The notes beneath the pieces were generated by a model. It had not been told where the DNA came from, ran no database searches, and was given only the letters and a program-made list of their open reading frames with translations. From Gillisella terrae (lineage in GTDB: Bacteria > Pseudomonadota > Alphaproteobacteria > Rhizobiales > Rhizobiaceae), in assembly GCF_004801395.1 (NCBI RefSeq), contig NZ_SSOA01000001.1, positions 434,001-498,000 on the forward strand: a stretch of DNA of 64,000 nt, written 5' to 3'. How positions within the stretch are numbered: position 1 is the first letter of the stretch; each line of letters starts with the position of its first letter. The translations under genes were made by a program, and so were the position numbers. Shown here in pieces: positions 9,348 to 19,880 of the stretch.

Positions 9348-11021
9348 ATGCTTGTCCAGCTTGCGATCCGGGACATTGTGTTGATCGAGCGGCTCGACCT
9401 TGATTTTTCCGCCGGTCTCTCTGTGCTGACGGGAGAGACGGGCGCGGGCAAGTCCATTTTGCTTGACAGTCTGTCGCTGGCCCTTGGCGGGCGCGGCGAC
9501 GGCGGTCTTGTGCGCCATGGCGAAGACAAAGGGCAGGTCACGGCAGTGTTTGATGTGCCGATGGTGCATCCGGCCCGCGCACTTTTGCGCGACAACAATA
9601 TTGATGATGACGGTGATCTGATTTTCCGCCGGGTGCAATCGGCGGATGGCCGTACCCGCGCCTATATCAACGATCAAACGGTCAGCGTGCAGTTGATGCG
9701 TCAGGTGGGTCAGCATCTGGTCGAAATCCACGGCCAGCATGATGATCGAGCACTTGTGGATACGGCTGCCCATCGCATGTTGCTGGATGCCTTTGCCGGG
9801 CTGACAGAAGAAGCATTGACGCTGGGCGACACCTATCGCCGCTGGCGGGAGGCCGAGCGCAGCTACAAGACCCATAAAGCCAAAGTGGAGGCTGCTGCCC
9901 GTGAGGCCGATTATTTGCGCGCCTCCGTTGAAGAACTCGAAAGCTTGAACCCGCAGGATGGCGAGGAAGAAGACCTTGCCGAGCGCCGCTCACGGATGCA
10001 GAAATCCGAGCGTATCGCCGGTGATATTTCCGAAGCGAGTGATTTTCTAAACGGCCATGGCTCACCTGTGCCGCTGCTTGCATCCATGATGCGCAGGCTG
10101 GAGCGCAAGAGCGCAGAAGCCCCCGGCCTTTTGGAGGAAACTGTGAGCCTGCTTGGGGCTGCTTTGGACACGCTGTCCAGCGCCCAGATGGAAGTGGAGG
10201 CAGCCCTTCGGCGCACCGAGTTTGACCCGCGTGAATTGGAGCGGGTGGAAGAGCGGCTGTTTGCCCTTCGCGCGGCCGGGCGCAAATATTCCGTGTCTGT
10301 TGCCGATCTCCCGGCTTTGGCCGAAAAAATGATTGCCGATCTTGCCGATCTGGATGCGGGCGAGGACAAGCTGGGCAAGCTGGAAAAGGCGGTTGGCGAA
10401 GCCAAAGCCATGTATTTTGCCGCGGCCCAATCGCTCTCGACAAAGCGCCAGAATGCGGCCTCGGCCCTTGCGGATGTGGTGATGGCGGAGCTGCCAGCAT
10501 TGAAGCTGGAGCGCGCGCGTTTCATGGTGCAGGTCACCGCCGATGCTGGCAATGCCTCGGCTGATGGCATTGATGTGGTGGAATTCCATGTGCAGACCAA
10601 CCCCGGCACGCGCCCCGGACCGATTATGAAAGTGGCCTCGGGCGGCGAGCTTTCGCGCTTTTTGCTGGCGTTGAAAGTGGCGCTTGCTGATCGCGGTTCG
10701 GCTCCGACCCTTGTGTTTGACGAAATTGATACGGGCGTTGGTGGAGCCGTGGCTGATGCCATTGGCCAACGCCTCAAGCGGCTGTCCGATACGGTGCAGG
10801 TTCTGTCGGTAACCCACGCACCGCAGGTGGCGGCACGGGCCGCGACCCATCTGCTGATCTCCAAGGGACCGGCCAGTGACGGCAGCGACAAAATTGCCAC
10901 CGCCGTGGCCACCATTGGCCCTGATCATCGTGTGGAAGAAATTGCCCGCATGTTGGCTGGGGCATCGGTCACTGATGAAGCGCGCGCGGCGGCGGCCAAG
11001 CTTTTGGCGGGAAGCCATTGA
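9348..11021 (+). CDS. recN: DNA repair protein RecN
   Basis: An SMC-like ATPase of 557 residues that acts early in double-strand-break repair. Walker A is GETGAGKS at residues 29-36. A central coiled-coil region rich in E, A, R and L spans about 160-380. The ABC signature SGGELSRFLLAL and Walker B LVFDEIDTGVGG (about 455-470) follow, then SVTHAPQVAA. It lies 40 bp after bamD. No clear LexA box is seen in front of the gene; the bamD-recN arrangement suggests co-transcription. Confidence 0.96.
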   Translation: MLVQLAIRDIVLIERLDLDFSAGLSVLTGETGAGKSILLDSLSLALGGRGDGGLVRHGEDKGQVTAVFDVPMVHPARALLRDNNIDDDGDLIFRRVQSADGRTRAYINDQTVSVQLMRQVGQHLVEIHGQHDDRALVDTAAHRMLLDAFAGLTEEALTLGDTYRRWREAERSYKTHKAKVEAAAREADYLRASVEELESLNPQDGEEEDLAERRSRMQKSERIAGDISEASDFLNGHGSPVPLLASMMRRLERKSAEAPGLLEETVSLLGAALDTLSSAQMEVEAALRRTEFDPRELERVEERLFALRAAGRKYSVSVADLPALAEKMIADLADLDAGEDKLGKLEKAVGEAKAMYFAAAQSLSTKRQNAASALADVVMAELPALKLERARFMVQVTADAGNASADGIDVVEFHVQTNPGTRPGPIMKVASGGELSRFLLALKVALADRGSAPTLVFDEIDTGVGGAVADAIGQRLKRLSDTVQVLSVTHAPQVAARAATHLLISKGPASDGSDKIATAVATIGPDHRVEEIARMLAGASVTDEARAAAAKLLAGSH

Positions 11022-11115
11022 CCATTCGCGTTTTTGCCCCATCTCTTGGCAAAATAGGCTTGATGGCATTCGAATAGTCGACGTGCATATCACTGGGTGG
11101 GGGGTGCCGTGCCGA

Positions 11116-12564
11116 ATGTTTGATGTGGTTTATGCCTACTGGCCGCATATTTTACTGGTTCTCTCCACGGTTTTGAGCGTGATTGCCTCTGTGCATGTGG
11201 CGATGACCAAGCGCGATGTGCGCTCTGCCAATGCCTGGGTGGGCGTCATCCTTCTCTCGCCCATCATCGGGCCATTGGCCTATGCGGTTGCTGGCATCAA
11301 TCGCATGCGTCGCACATCTTATATTGCCCGGCGCTCCCGCAGACAGCGCCGTTTAAGCGCGGCACTTGCCCATTATACTGTGCCTGATGGAGCGGTCGAA
11401 AGCCAGTTTGGCGGGCGGATGGAAGCGCTGCGGCGGTTGGGAGACCGTGTCTCAGTCCATGCCTTGAGTTCCGGCAATCAACTGCTGCCGCTTGAAACCG
11501 GCGATGCAGCCTATGAGGCCATGGGACAGGCGGTGGATGCGGCGCGCCACAGTATTCTGATGGAAACCTATATTTTCGACCGTGACGGCGCTGGTCTGAC
11601 GCTGGCGGATAAGCTGATTGCCGCCCATAAGCGCGGCGTGACGGTGCGCGTGCTGATTGATGCTGTTGGAGCGCGTTACAGCGTCCCAAGCATTGTGCAA
11701 TATCTCGAAGAAGGTGGCGTTACGGTTGCCTGTTTCAACGGCAAGGTCATCATGGGCCTGCGGCTTCCTTACGCCAACCTGCGCACTCACCGCAAAATTC
11801 TGGTGGTGGATGGCGCGACGGCCTTCATGGGCGGTATGAATATTCGCGATGCCTTTGTTGGGCCGAATGCGGCCCATGATACGCATTTTAAAGTGTCTGG
11901 CCCGGTGGTGGCCGATATTTTTGCTGTTGCTGCCGATGACTGGCATTTTGAAACCGGCGAAGTGCTGGATTCGGATGCGTGGCAGATTCGTTTGCGTCAG
12001 ACAGCACCATCTTCCGCTGGCTTTGCCCGTGTTGTGGTGACGGGGCCGGATTCCAATCTGGAATGCAATCACAAGGTTTTAACCGGGGCGTTTTCCATTG
12101 CTAAACGCTCGATCCGCATCATGTCCCCATATTTTTTGCCGGATGCGGTGTTTCTGGCATCTCTGGCCACGGCGGCGCGGCGTGGGGTTGAGGTTGAGAT
12201 TGTGGTGCCATCGAAAAACAATCTTGCCATTGTCAGCCACGCCATGAACGGGCAGTTTGAGCAGATTATCAAAAATGGTTGCCGTATTTTCCGATCCAAC
12301 GGCCCGTTTGATCATTCAAAACTCTTGGTGGTGGATGGCCGCTGGGCCTTTGTTGGCTCGTCCAATATGGACTCGCGCTCGCTTCGGCTGAATTTCGAAG
12401 TGGATCTGGAAGTCTTCGATCACAGCTTTGCCGCGTTTGTGGAAGATCGGATCGCAAAAAGCAAAGAGGGCGCGCAAGCGGTGAGTTTGACCGAGTTGCA
12501 AAACCAGCCATTCCCGCTCAGGCTGTTGCAGCGGGTGTTGTGGCTCGGTTCGCCTTATCTGTAA
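11116..12564 (+). CDS. cls: Cardiolipin synthase (phospholipase D family)
   Basis: A membrane enzyme of 482 residues that condenses phosphatidylglycerol into cardiolipin. Two N-terminal membrane helices (PHILLVLSTVLSVIASVHVA; AWVGVILLSPIIGPLAYAVAG) are followed by two HxKxxxxD phospholipase D motifs, HRKILVVDGATAFMGG (His about 225) and HSKLLVVDGRWAFVGS (His about 400). This is the bacterial Cls architecture. The start at ATG 11116 gives a clean N-terminal membrane segment; codons upstream overlap recN and do not look coding. It forms a pair with the EEP-domain gene 26 bp downstream. Confidence 0.88.
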   Translation: MFDVVYAYWPHILLVLSTVLSVIASVHVAMTKRDVRSANAWVGVILLSPIIGPLAYAVAGINRMRRTSYIARRSRRQRRLSAALAHYTVPDGAVESQFGGRMEALRRLGDRVSVHALSSGNQLLPLETGDAAYEAMGQAVDAARHSILMETYIFDRDGAGLTLADKLIAAHKRGVTVRVLIDAVGARYSVPSIVQYLEEGGVTVACFNGKVIMGLRLPYANLRTHRKILVVDGATAFMGGMNIRDAFVGPNAAHDTHFKVSGPVVADIFAVAADDWHFETGEVLDSDAWQIRLRQTAPSSAGFARVVVTGPDSNLECNHKVLTGAFSIAKRSIRIMSPYFLPDAVFLASLATAARRGVEVEIVVPSKNNLAIVSHAMNGQFEQIIKNGCRIFRSNGPFDHSKLLVVDGRWAFVGSSNMDSRSLRLNFEVDLEVFDHSFAAFVEDRIAKSKEGAQAVSLTELQNQPFPLRLLQRVLWLGSPYL

Positions 12565-12590
12565 CGATGATGGCTCATGGTTAGGTCAGC

Positions 12591-13415
12591 ATGAAAAAAC
12601 AAACTCCCACGCTTCGTTCGCAAATGCTGACATCATGGCGCAATCACCGCAGCCGCACACAGGAGATAACGGCTGATGAGCGCAGAGCGGGGCTTCTGGT
12701 GGCCTCCTACAATGTGCATAAATGCGTGGGCAATGATGGCCAGTTTGACCCCGAACGGGTGCTGCATGTGATCCGCGAAATTGGCCCCGATGTGATTGCC
12801 CTGCAAGAGGCGGATGAACGTTTTGGCGAGCGCAATGGTCTTTTGGATCTGGCCCGCCTGCATGGCGAAACCGGCCTGACATTGGTGCCTGTGGAGGGGC
12901 TGCCGAAAAGCCACGGCTGGCGCGGCAATGTGCTGTTGTTTCGCGAAGGCGTGGTGCGCGAGGTGCGGCCTTTCAAGTTACCGGGGCTGGAGCCGCGCGG
13001 CGCTGTGGTGGCCGAGATCAATCTGGGCGAGGGGCGCGAACTGCGCATCATTGCCGCCCATCTTGGTCTGTTGCGCTGGGCGCGGCGCAGGCAGGCCGAT
13101 TTCATTCTCGACCTCATGCGCGACTGTGCAGATTGCCCTACGGTGCTGATGGGTGATTTCAACGAATGGCGGGTCGGCCGCGGCTCGGCGCTTGATCGGT
13201 TTGAGCCAGTGTTTGGGCCGCTGCCAGCCCCCATGCCCAGCTTTCCGGCACGCTTGCCGGTGCTGGCTCTGGACCGGATCATGACCAATCGCCCCGGATT
13301 GATCGCCGACATGCGGGTGCATGACACGCCCCTTTCGCGCATGGCCTCCGACCATTTGCCACTGAAGGCGTGGATTGATCTTGAGCAAACTGTTGAGGAT
13401 GCCGTGCAGGCGTGA
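12591..13415 (+). CDS. Endonuclease/exonuclease/phosphatase (EEP) family protein
   Basis: A 274-residue metal-dependent phosphoesterase of the DNase I-like fold. Conserved motifs in order are ASYNVHKCVG (metal Asn), LQEAD (metal Glu), AAHLGLL, MGDFNEW (Asp/Asn pair), LDRIMTN and SDHLPLKA (catalytic Asp-His). Its place directly behind a cardiolipin synthase suggests action on a phospholipid or phosphodiester, but the fold also covers nucleases, so the substrate is open. The start ATG 12591 has only a weak Shine-Dalgarno (TTAGGT). Confidence 0.8.
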   Translation: MKKQTPTLRSQMLTSWRNHRSRTQEITADERRAGLLVASYNVHKCVGNDGQFDPERVLHVIREIGPDVIALQEADERFGERNGLLDLARLHGETGLTLVPVEGLPKSHGWRGNVLLFREGVVREVRPFKLPGLEPRGAVVAEINLGEGRELRIIAAHLGLLRWARRRQADFILDLMRDCADCPTVLMGDFNEWRVGRGSALDRFEPVFGPLPAPMPSFPARLPVLALDRIMTNRPGLIADMRVHDTPLSRMASDHLPLKAWIDLEQTVEDAVQA

Positions 13416-13447
13416 TCTCATCTTTCCATTCAGCGAAATTCGGGTAA

Positions 13448-15634
<2,187 letters not shown>

Positions 15635-15652
15635 TGTCTGTTTGATCTTTGG

Positions 15653-15685
15653 GCAATGTCGCCGAAACTCTGACGGCGACATTGC
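15653..15685. terminator. Perfect inverted repeat behind ligA
   Basis: A 12-bp perfect stem (GCAATGTCGCCG with CGGCGACATTGC) around a 9-base loop. It lies 18 bp after the ligA stop and converges on the tautomerase gene. There is no T-run, so it may be a weak terminator or an mRNA 3'-end structure. Confidence 0.55.
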
Positions 15686-15753
15686 GAATTTCGCAGCCAA
15701 AACTGCTGTTTTTGAAGCCTAAGTTGCAACACAACAGTCAGCCTGGCATGGGA

Positions 15754-16161
15754 TCATCCGTCTGTGCCACGTTGTTGCGCAATAGCCATGGCGAACACGC
15801 CATTTCCAACGCTCCAGTCCGAATAATCATTCTCGTGCATGAAAATAAAGACATCCTTCGGGGATACGCCAGCCTGTGTTTCAAGGTTTTGACCTATCGC
15901 TGCGTAGAGGGCGCGCTTCATGGCGTCGCTTCGTCCCCGGCGCATGGTGATTTCAACAACAATCAACTTGTCTGAGCGCGCGATGCCGTTGAACGTACGG
16001 GAAAAGAAAAAATCGCCCTCGTGATATTCACTGACGAGATTAAACAGCTCGTCTTGCGGCATGCCAATGCTTTCGACTAAAGCATCGTGAATTCCTTGGA
16101 CAATTTTTTGCTTGTGTGCGGGGTCCGTTCCCTGGGGCAGGGCCGTTCTGACAAATGGCAT
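15754..16161 (-). CDS. Tautomerase family protein
   Basis: A 135-residue protein starting MPFVRTALP. After Met removal the N-terminal proline is the catalytic base typical of the tautomerase superfamily (4-oxalocrotonate tautomerase/MIF fold). The length and motifs FNLVSEYHEGDFFFS and VIEITMRRGRSD-like text (VVEITMRRGRS) fit the two-module tautomerase_2 type. It is divergent from a LysR-type gene whose start lies 95 bp away, so that regulator probably controls it. The substrate is unknown. Confidence 0.8.
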   Translation of the reverse strand: MPFVRTALPQGTDPAHKQKIVQGIHDALVESIGMPQDELFNLVSEYHEGDFFFSRTFNGIARSDKLIVVEITMRRGRSDAMKRALYAAIGQNLETQAGVSPKDVFIFMHENDYSDWSVGNGVFAMAIAQQRGTDG

Positions 16162-16256
16162 CGGTCAACCTTTCATAAGAGGAATGTCCCGATTTATCAC
16201 ACTGAATCTATTGTATATATTGACATATTATCCTCATTTATGTGAGTTTAAGTCAC

Positions 16257-17147
16257 ATGATATCTCGCAAAAACTTACCCGTTGCGGCATTGCGTGCCTT
16301 CGAGGCCGCAGCCCGGCACGGCACCATAACGAGCGCTGCGGAAGAGCTTGGTGTTACCCATGGGGCGATCAGTCGCCATGTCAGCCATCTTGAGGCTGTT
16401 ATTGGCGCGCCTCTGTTTGAAGGGCCTCGAAACCGCCCAAAGCTCACAGCCGAGGGGCGGGTGTTTGGCTTTGCGCTCACGGCGGCTTTTGATCAGATGG
16501 AAGATGCGCTTCGGCTTGTGGCGAGGGGCAGCGATAATATTCTCGATGTGGCCTGTCTCAGCACCTTCGCCATGCGTTGGCTTATCCCTCGGCTCCATCA
16601 CTTTACCGCTGAATACCCGCACTATGATGTGCGTCTTGCCACCGATGATCGCCAGCCCAGCACACGGGTCGATGTGCGGATTCTGGTTCTGTCTTCAGAT
16701 GTCGGGACCCCGGAAAATGGCAGACTGTTGTTTCGCGAAGAATTGGGAGTGATCGCAAGCCCGGCGTTGGTCAATGCGCCTCTGCGCGATGATGGGGGTG
16801 ATATACTTACGCGCCCTCGTTTGGAAACCCGAACCCGGCCGCATGTGTGGCAGGAATGGTCACGCTTTGCTGGGCAGGATGAAAAGCACGTCGCTACCAC
16901 ATCAAGAACGTTTGATCATTACCATCTGACGATAGAGGCGGCTTTGAATGGCCTCGGTGTTGCCGTTGTGCCCCGGCATCTGGTGGCTGACGATCTCGCT
17001 TGCGGGCGCTTGGTGGCACCTTACGGTTTTGTGCTCAGTGATTATCGTTATGTGGTGAAAACAGAGCGGCAGGGAAAACGCAAGGCAGAGCATTTTGCAA
17101 ATTGGCTGATCGCTGCCATTGCCGAACCTGATGGGCCTGCGCGGTGA
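16257..17147 (+). CDS. LysR-family transcriptional regulator (GcvA-like)
   Basis: A 296-residue protein. The N-terminal winged helix-turn-helix LPVAALRAFEAAARHGTITSAAEELGVTHGAISRHVSHLEA (residues about 7-47, quoted here in parts: LPVAALRAFEAAARHG, ITSAAEELGVTHGAISRH) is the GcvA/AmpR-type LysR DNA-binding domain. A periplasmic-binding-like effector domain follows. It reads divergently from the tautomerase gene, the normal layout for a LysR regulator and its target. I use ATG 16257; a GTG at 16242 is in frame, and neither has a strong Shine-Dalgarno. Confidence 0.86.
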   Translation: MISRKNLPVAALRAFEAAARHGTITSAAEELGVTHGAISRHVSHLEAVIGAPLFEGPRNRPKLTAEGRVFGFALTAAFDQMEDALRLVARGSDNILDVACLSTFAMRWLIPRLHHFTAEYPHYDVRLATDDRQPSTRVDVRILVLSSDVGTPENGRLLFREELGVIASPALVNAPLRDDGGDILTRPRLETRTRPHVWQEWSRFAGQDEKHVATTSRTFDHYHLTIEAALNGLGVAVVPRHLVADDLACGRLVAPYGFVLSDYRYVVKTERQGKRKAEHFANWLIAAIAEPDGPAR

Positions 17148-17178
17148 TAACCTCATGCACGGGCACAAACGTTTTTGC

Positions 17179-17625
17179 CTAAACCTTAAACACATCATCC
17201 CCTACAAAAACGATGACATAGCCGCCACGCCCCTCGGCCTCTTTGGCCCAATCGTGAAGCTGTGTGCTGTAAGGCTCAAGCTTCCACATGGCTGGATAGG
17301 CCGGGTCCACCAGCACGGTCATCTGTGGGCCTTGGGTGTAAACCATCATATGGGCTTTGGCGGGTTCCCACTCGTCGCCGAGCGTCGCGTCCGTCATCCA
17401 AAGACAGAGAAAATCGCGACAGGTTTGCGGGCGGTTTTGATAGATTTGACAGCCCATGCCATCCACGCAGTGGGTGCACCACGCATTGGCGGGTTTTGAC
17501 AGTTCATCAATGTCAGGCAAGCGACAGCAAAGAGTGCAGGTGCCGCAGGTGCGGGTGTTTGAAGATGATTGGCTGTGAGCTGTCAATGGATCTGCTTTTT
17601 CTGAAGGAGCATGAGAAGTCATCAA
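17179..17625 (-). CDS. YkgJ-family cysteine cluster protein
   Basis: A 148-residue cytoplasmic protein with the Fe-S/zinc-cluster pattern CGTCTLCCRLPDI (about 27-39), CTHC (50-53), GCQIY and RPQTCRDFLCLWM. This CxxCxxCC...C...RPxxCRxF layout defines the YkgJ / UPF0153 family, of uncertain function (putative metal-cluster binding). It converges on the LysR gene with a 31-bp gap. The start may be at 17625 or the ATG one codon later. Confidence 0.8.
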   Translation of the reverse strand: MMTSHAPSEKADPLTAHSQSSSNTRTCGTCTLCCRLPDIDELSKPANAWCTHCVDGMGCQIYQNRPQTCRDFLCLWMTDATLGDEWEPAKAHMMVYTQGPQMTVLVDPAYPAMWKLEPYSTQLHDWAKEAEGRGGYVIVFVGDDVFKV

Positions 17626-17953
17626 TGACTTCTGATAATGCGTGGTTTGGGCAACGGCAATTTTGTCAGAAATGTGGTTGACCGATGCGTGTTCGGCCCT
17701 ACATCATTTAAATGCTTCTCAAAAGGCGTATTTTCCGGCTCGATCCGACAATTTTTGAGAGCAAGGAACATGTTTATCAGCGCAAAGCGTCAGCACACCG
17801 CTTTGTGTCATTTCAGAGAGGGGTGCCCGTTGAGCGCGCACTATTTCGACGCGCGTTAAGTGATGATTGTGTGGCATCGATTTTGGTGCTCCGCCTCCGG
17901 CTCATCGTCGTGCGGCCCTCGGCATTTGTGCGCAGAGAAAGGGAACAAGACCT
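17626..17953. other. Intergenic region between YkgJ-like gene and BCCT transporter
   Basis: 328 bp between two divergent starts. I see no convincing gene. A short GC inverted repeat (GCGCG...CGCGC) occurs near 17834-17854. The BCCT promoter should lie here. Confidence 0.4.
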
Positions 17954-19615
17954 TTGAGCGATCCAACGAGCAATGTGTCTGCGAACTCGGATGTTGAAGC
18001 TATTCCGGCACCGGAAGGCCAGACCGAGATTATCGAGACCTCCTATCAGATAGGCCAGGACAATTATAACTACAAAAAGCGTTTTGTCTTTGAGCTGGAT
18101 ATTCACAACGTGGTTTTCAGTGTGTCGGCTCTGACAATTGTTGCCTTCACCTTTGTAACGCTTGCGTTTCAATCAACGCTTGAGCCCGCATTTACCGGGC
18201 TTCGCAACTTTTTGACGACCAATCTTGACTGGTTTTTTCTGCTCACAGGCAATGTTTTTGTTGTGGTCAGCGTCGGCCTGATCTTGTCGCCTCTGGGCCG
18301 TATCCGTCTGGGCGGACCTGATGCGCGACCGGATTATACCAATATCTCGTGGTTTGCGATGTTGTTTGCCGCAGGCATGGGCATTGGGTTGATGTTCTAT
18401 GGTGTTTCCGAACCGCTGGGGCATTTCACGGCTGCACTGAAGGGACCAATTTTTGAAAACGGTGTTCGCACCGATTGGGCACCTCTCAACGGTGCTGTTG
18501 GTGATGTTGAGGGTTCACGTCGGCTGGCCATGGCGGCCACGATTTTCCATTGGGGCCTGCACCCTTGGGCAATCTATGCTGTTGTTGCGCTGGCGCTGGC
18601 TTTGTTTTCCTTCAACAAAGGTTTGCCGCTGACCTTGCGCTCCGTTTTTTATCCGATTTTTGGTGAGAGGATTTGGGGGTGGCCGGGCCATATTATTGAT
18701 ATTCTGGCCGTGTTCGCCACCATCTTTGGCCTCTCCACCTCACTTGGCATTGGCGCGCAACAAGCCAGTGCTGGCCTTGACTTCCTGTTTGGCATTCCCA
18801 AAACAGACACGACCATGATCCTGCTGGTGATTGGCATCACGGCCATTGCCACCGCTTCCGTCGTGGCTGGCATGGATAAGGGCGTGAAAATTCTGTCTGA
18901 GGTCAATATGGGCCTTGCAGCGCTGCTGCTGCTTTTCATTATTGCCGTTGGTCCCACTGTGCAGATTGCCAAGGGCTTCTTCCTCAATCTCGGGGCCTAT
19001 ATCGAATACCTGCCGCGGCTTGCCAATCCGTTTGGCCGTACGGATGCGAATTTCTCGCAAGGCTGGACGGCATTTTACTGGGCATGGTGGATCAGTTGGT
19101 CGCCATTTGTCGGCATGTTCATTGCGCGCGTCAGCCGTGGCCGCACGGTGCGAGAATTTCTCACTGCCGTGTTGCTGATCCCGTCCTTGGTTTCGGTTTT
19201 ATGGATGACGGCTCTCGGCGGCACAGCCATCAGTCAGGTGACCACTGAAGGTCTCACGTCGGTGAAAGATGCCGTGCTGGAACTTCAGTTGTTCGAAATG
19301 CTGGCGCATCTGCCTTTGACCGCCATCACCTCATTTATCGGCATTATTCTGGTGATCGTGTTCTTCGTCACCTCATCCGACTCAGGTTCGCTGGTGATTG
19401 ATACCATCTCTGCCGGTGGCAAGGTCAATGCACCGGTGCCGCAACGGGTGTTTTGGGCCAGCTTTGAAGGTCTGGTTGCCATTGCGCTGTTGCTGGGCGG
19501 CGGCTTGGTGGCCTTGCAGGCCATGGCGGTATCCACCGGCTTACCCTTTGCGGTGGTGTTGCTGGGGGCGGCTTATGCGCTCGTCAAAGGTTTGATGACG
19601 GAACCTACTTCATAA
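17954..19615 (+). CDS. BCCT-family betaine/choline/carnitine transporter
   Basis: A 553-residue inner-membrane sodium-coupled importer of quaternary-ammonium osmolytes. About 12 hydrophobic segments are visible. The tryptophan-rich family signature appears as FHWGLHPWAIYAVVALALA (helix 4) and WTAFYWAWWISWSPFVGMF (helix 8), the residues that cage trimethylammonium groups, and glycine-rich FAAGMGIGLMFYGVSEP matches helix 3. I prefer the TTG start at 17954 (LSDPTSNVS), which has AAAGGGA eight bases upstream; no good ATG is nearby. Its TAA stop is embedded in a palindromic repeat, and a terminator follows. Confidence 0.9.
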   Translation: MSDPTSNVSANSDVEAIPAPEGQTEIIETSYQIGQDNYNYKKRFVFELDIHNVVFSVSALTIVAFTFVTLAFQSTLEPAFTGLRNFLTTNLDWFFLLTGNVFVVVSVGLILSPLGRIRLGGPDARPDYTNISWFAMLFAAGMGIGLMFYGVSEPLGHFTAALKGPIFENGVRTDWAPLNGAVGDVEGSRRLAMAATIFHWGLHPWAIYAVVALALALFSFNKGLPLTLRSVFYPIFGERIWGWPGHIIDILAVFATIFGLSTSLGIGAQQASAGLDFLFGIPKTDTTMILLVIGITAIATASVVAGMDKGVKILSEVNMGLAALLLLFIIAVGPTVQIAKGFFLNLGAYIEYLPRLANPFGRTDANFSQGWTAFYWAWWISWSPFVGMFIARVSRGRTVREFLTAVLLIPSLVSVLWMTALGGTAISQVTTEGLTSVKDAVLELQLFEMLAHLPLTAITSFIGIILVIVFFVTSSDSGSLVIDTISAGGKVNAPVPQRVFWASFEGLVAIALLLGGGLVALQAMAVSTGLPFAVVLLGAAYALVKGLMTEPTS

Positions 19616-19660
19616 TTCCTTAAATCGGAATCGATTTAAGGAGAAAATTATGCAGCAGAT
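19611..19660. repeat. Palindromic repeat family 2, copy A (core AATCGGAATCGATT)
   Basis: CATAATTCCTTAAATCGG... and its near mirror ...CGATTTAAGG-N-AATTATGCAGCAG form an imperfect palindrome that begins inside the BCCT stop codon (TCATAA). Related copies lie at 25096, 30400, 32382 and a degenerate one at 56945. Confidence 0.7.
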
Positions 19661-19681
19661 TAAAAATGTTACGGCGTCCTT

Positions 19682-19701
19682 TGTGCGCCATATATGGCGC
19701 A
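19682..19701. repeat. 20-bp perfect palindrome
   Basis: GTGCGCCATATATGGCGCAC reads the same on both strands. It sits between repeat copy A and the BCCT terminator and may be part of a longer mosaic repeat, since similar GGCGC...GCGCTGTA text lies before copy C at about 30388. Confidence 0.6.
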
Positions 19702-19734
19702 CGGCGCTGTAGGTAAAGGCTTGATCTGAAATGC

Positions 19735-19766
19735 AAAAGGGGCGGTCAATGGCCGCCCCTTTTTTG
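19735..19766 (+). terminator. BCCT transporter terminator
   Basis: The stem AAAAGGGGCGG (19735-19745) with CCGCCCCTTTT (19753-19763) continues into a T-run. Confidence 0.88.
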
Positions 19767-19780
19767 TCTCTGCTACGTCT

Positions 19781-19880
19781 TAGAGTCTGTCAGGTTCAGA
19801 TTGAACCAGACAGACTCTAGATTCCTTTGTTTTCGTTTGTCTATTCGGGAAAACCGGATTCCACTTTTCCCTGACAAACT
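19781..19880 (-). repeat. RIME-like 100-bp double-hairpin repeat, copy 2 (after DEAD-box helicase)
   Basis: On the minus strand it begins right after the helicase TAG stop (AGTTTGTCAGGG). It contains the GTTTGTC/GACAAAC palindrome and a near-perfect AGAGTCTGTC...GACAGACTCT palindrome. It is the same length as copies 1 and 3 and nearly identical in sequence. Confidence 0.88.

Noticed and set aside
16162-16256. Leaderless or GTG start of the LysR gene at 16242
   Set aside because: The GTG adds five residues without family support; ATG 16257 begins the usual N-terminus.
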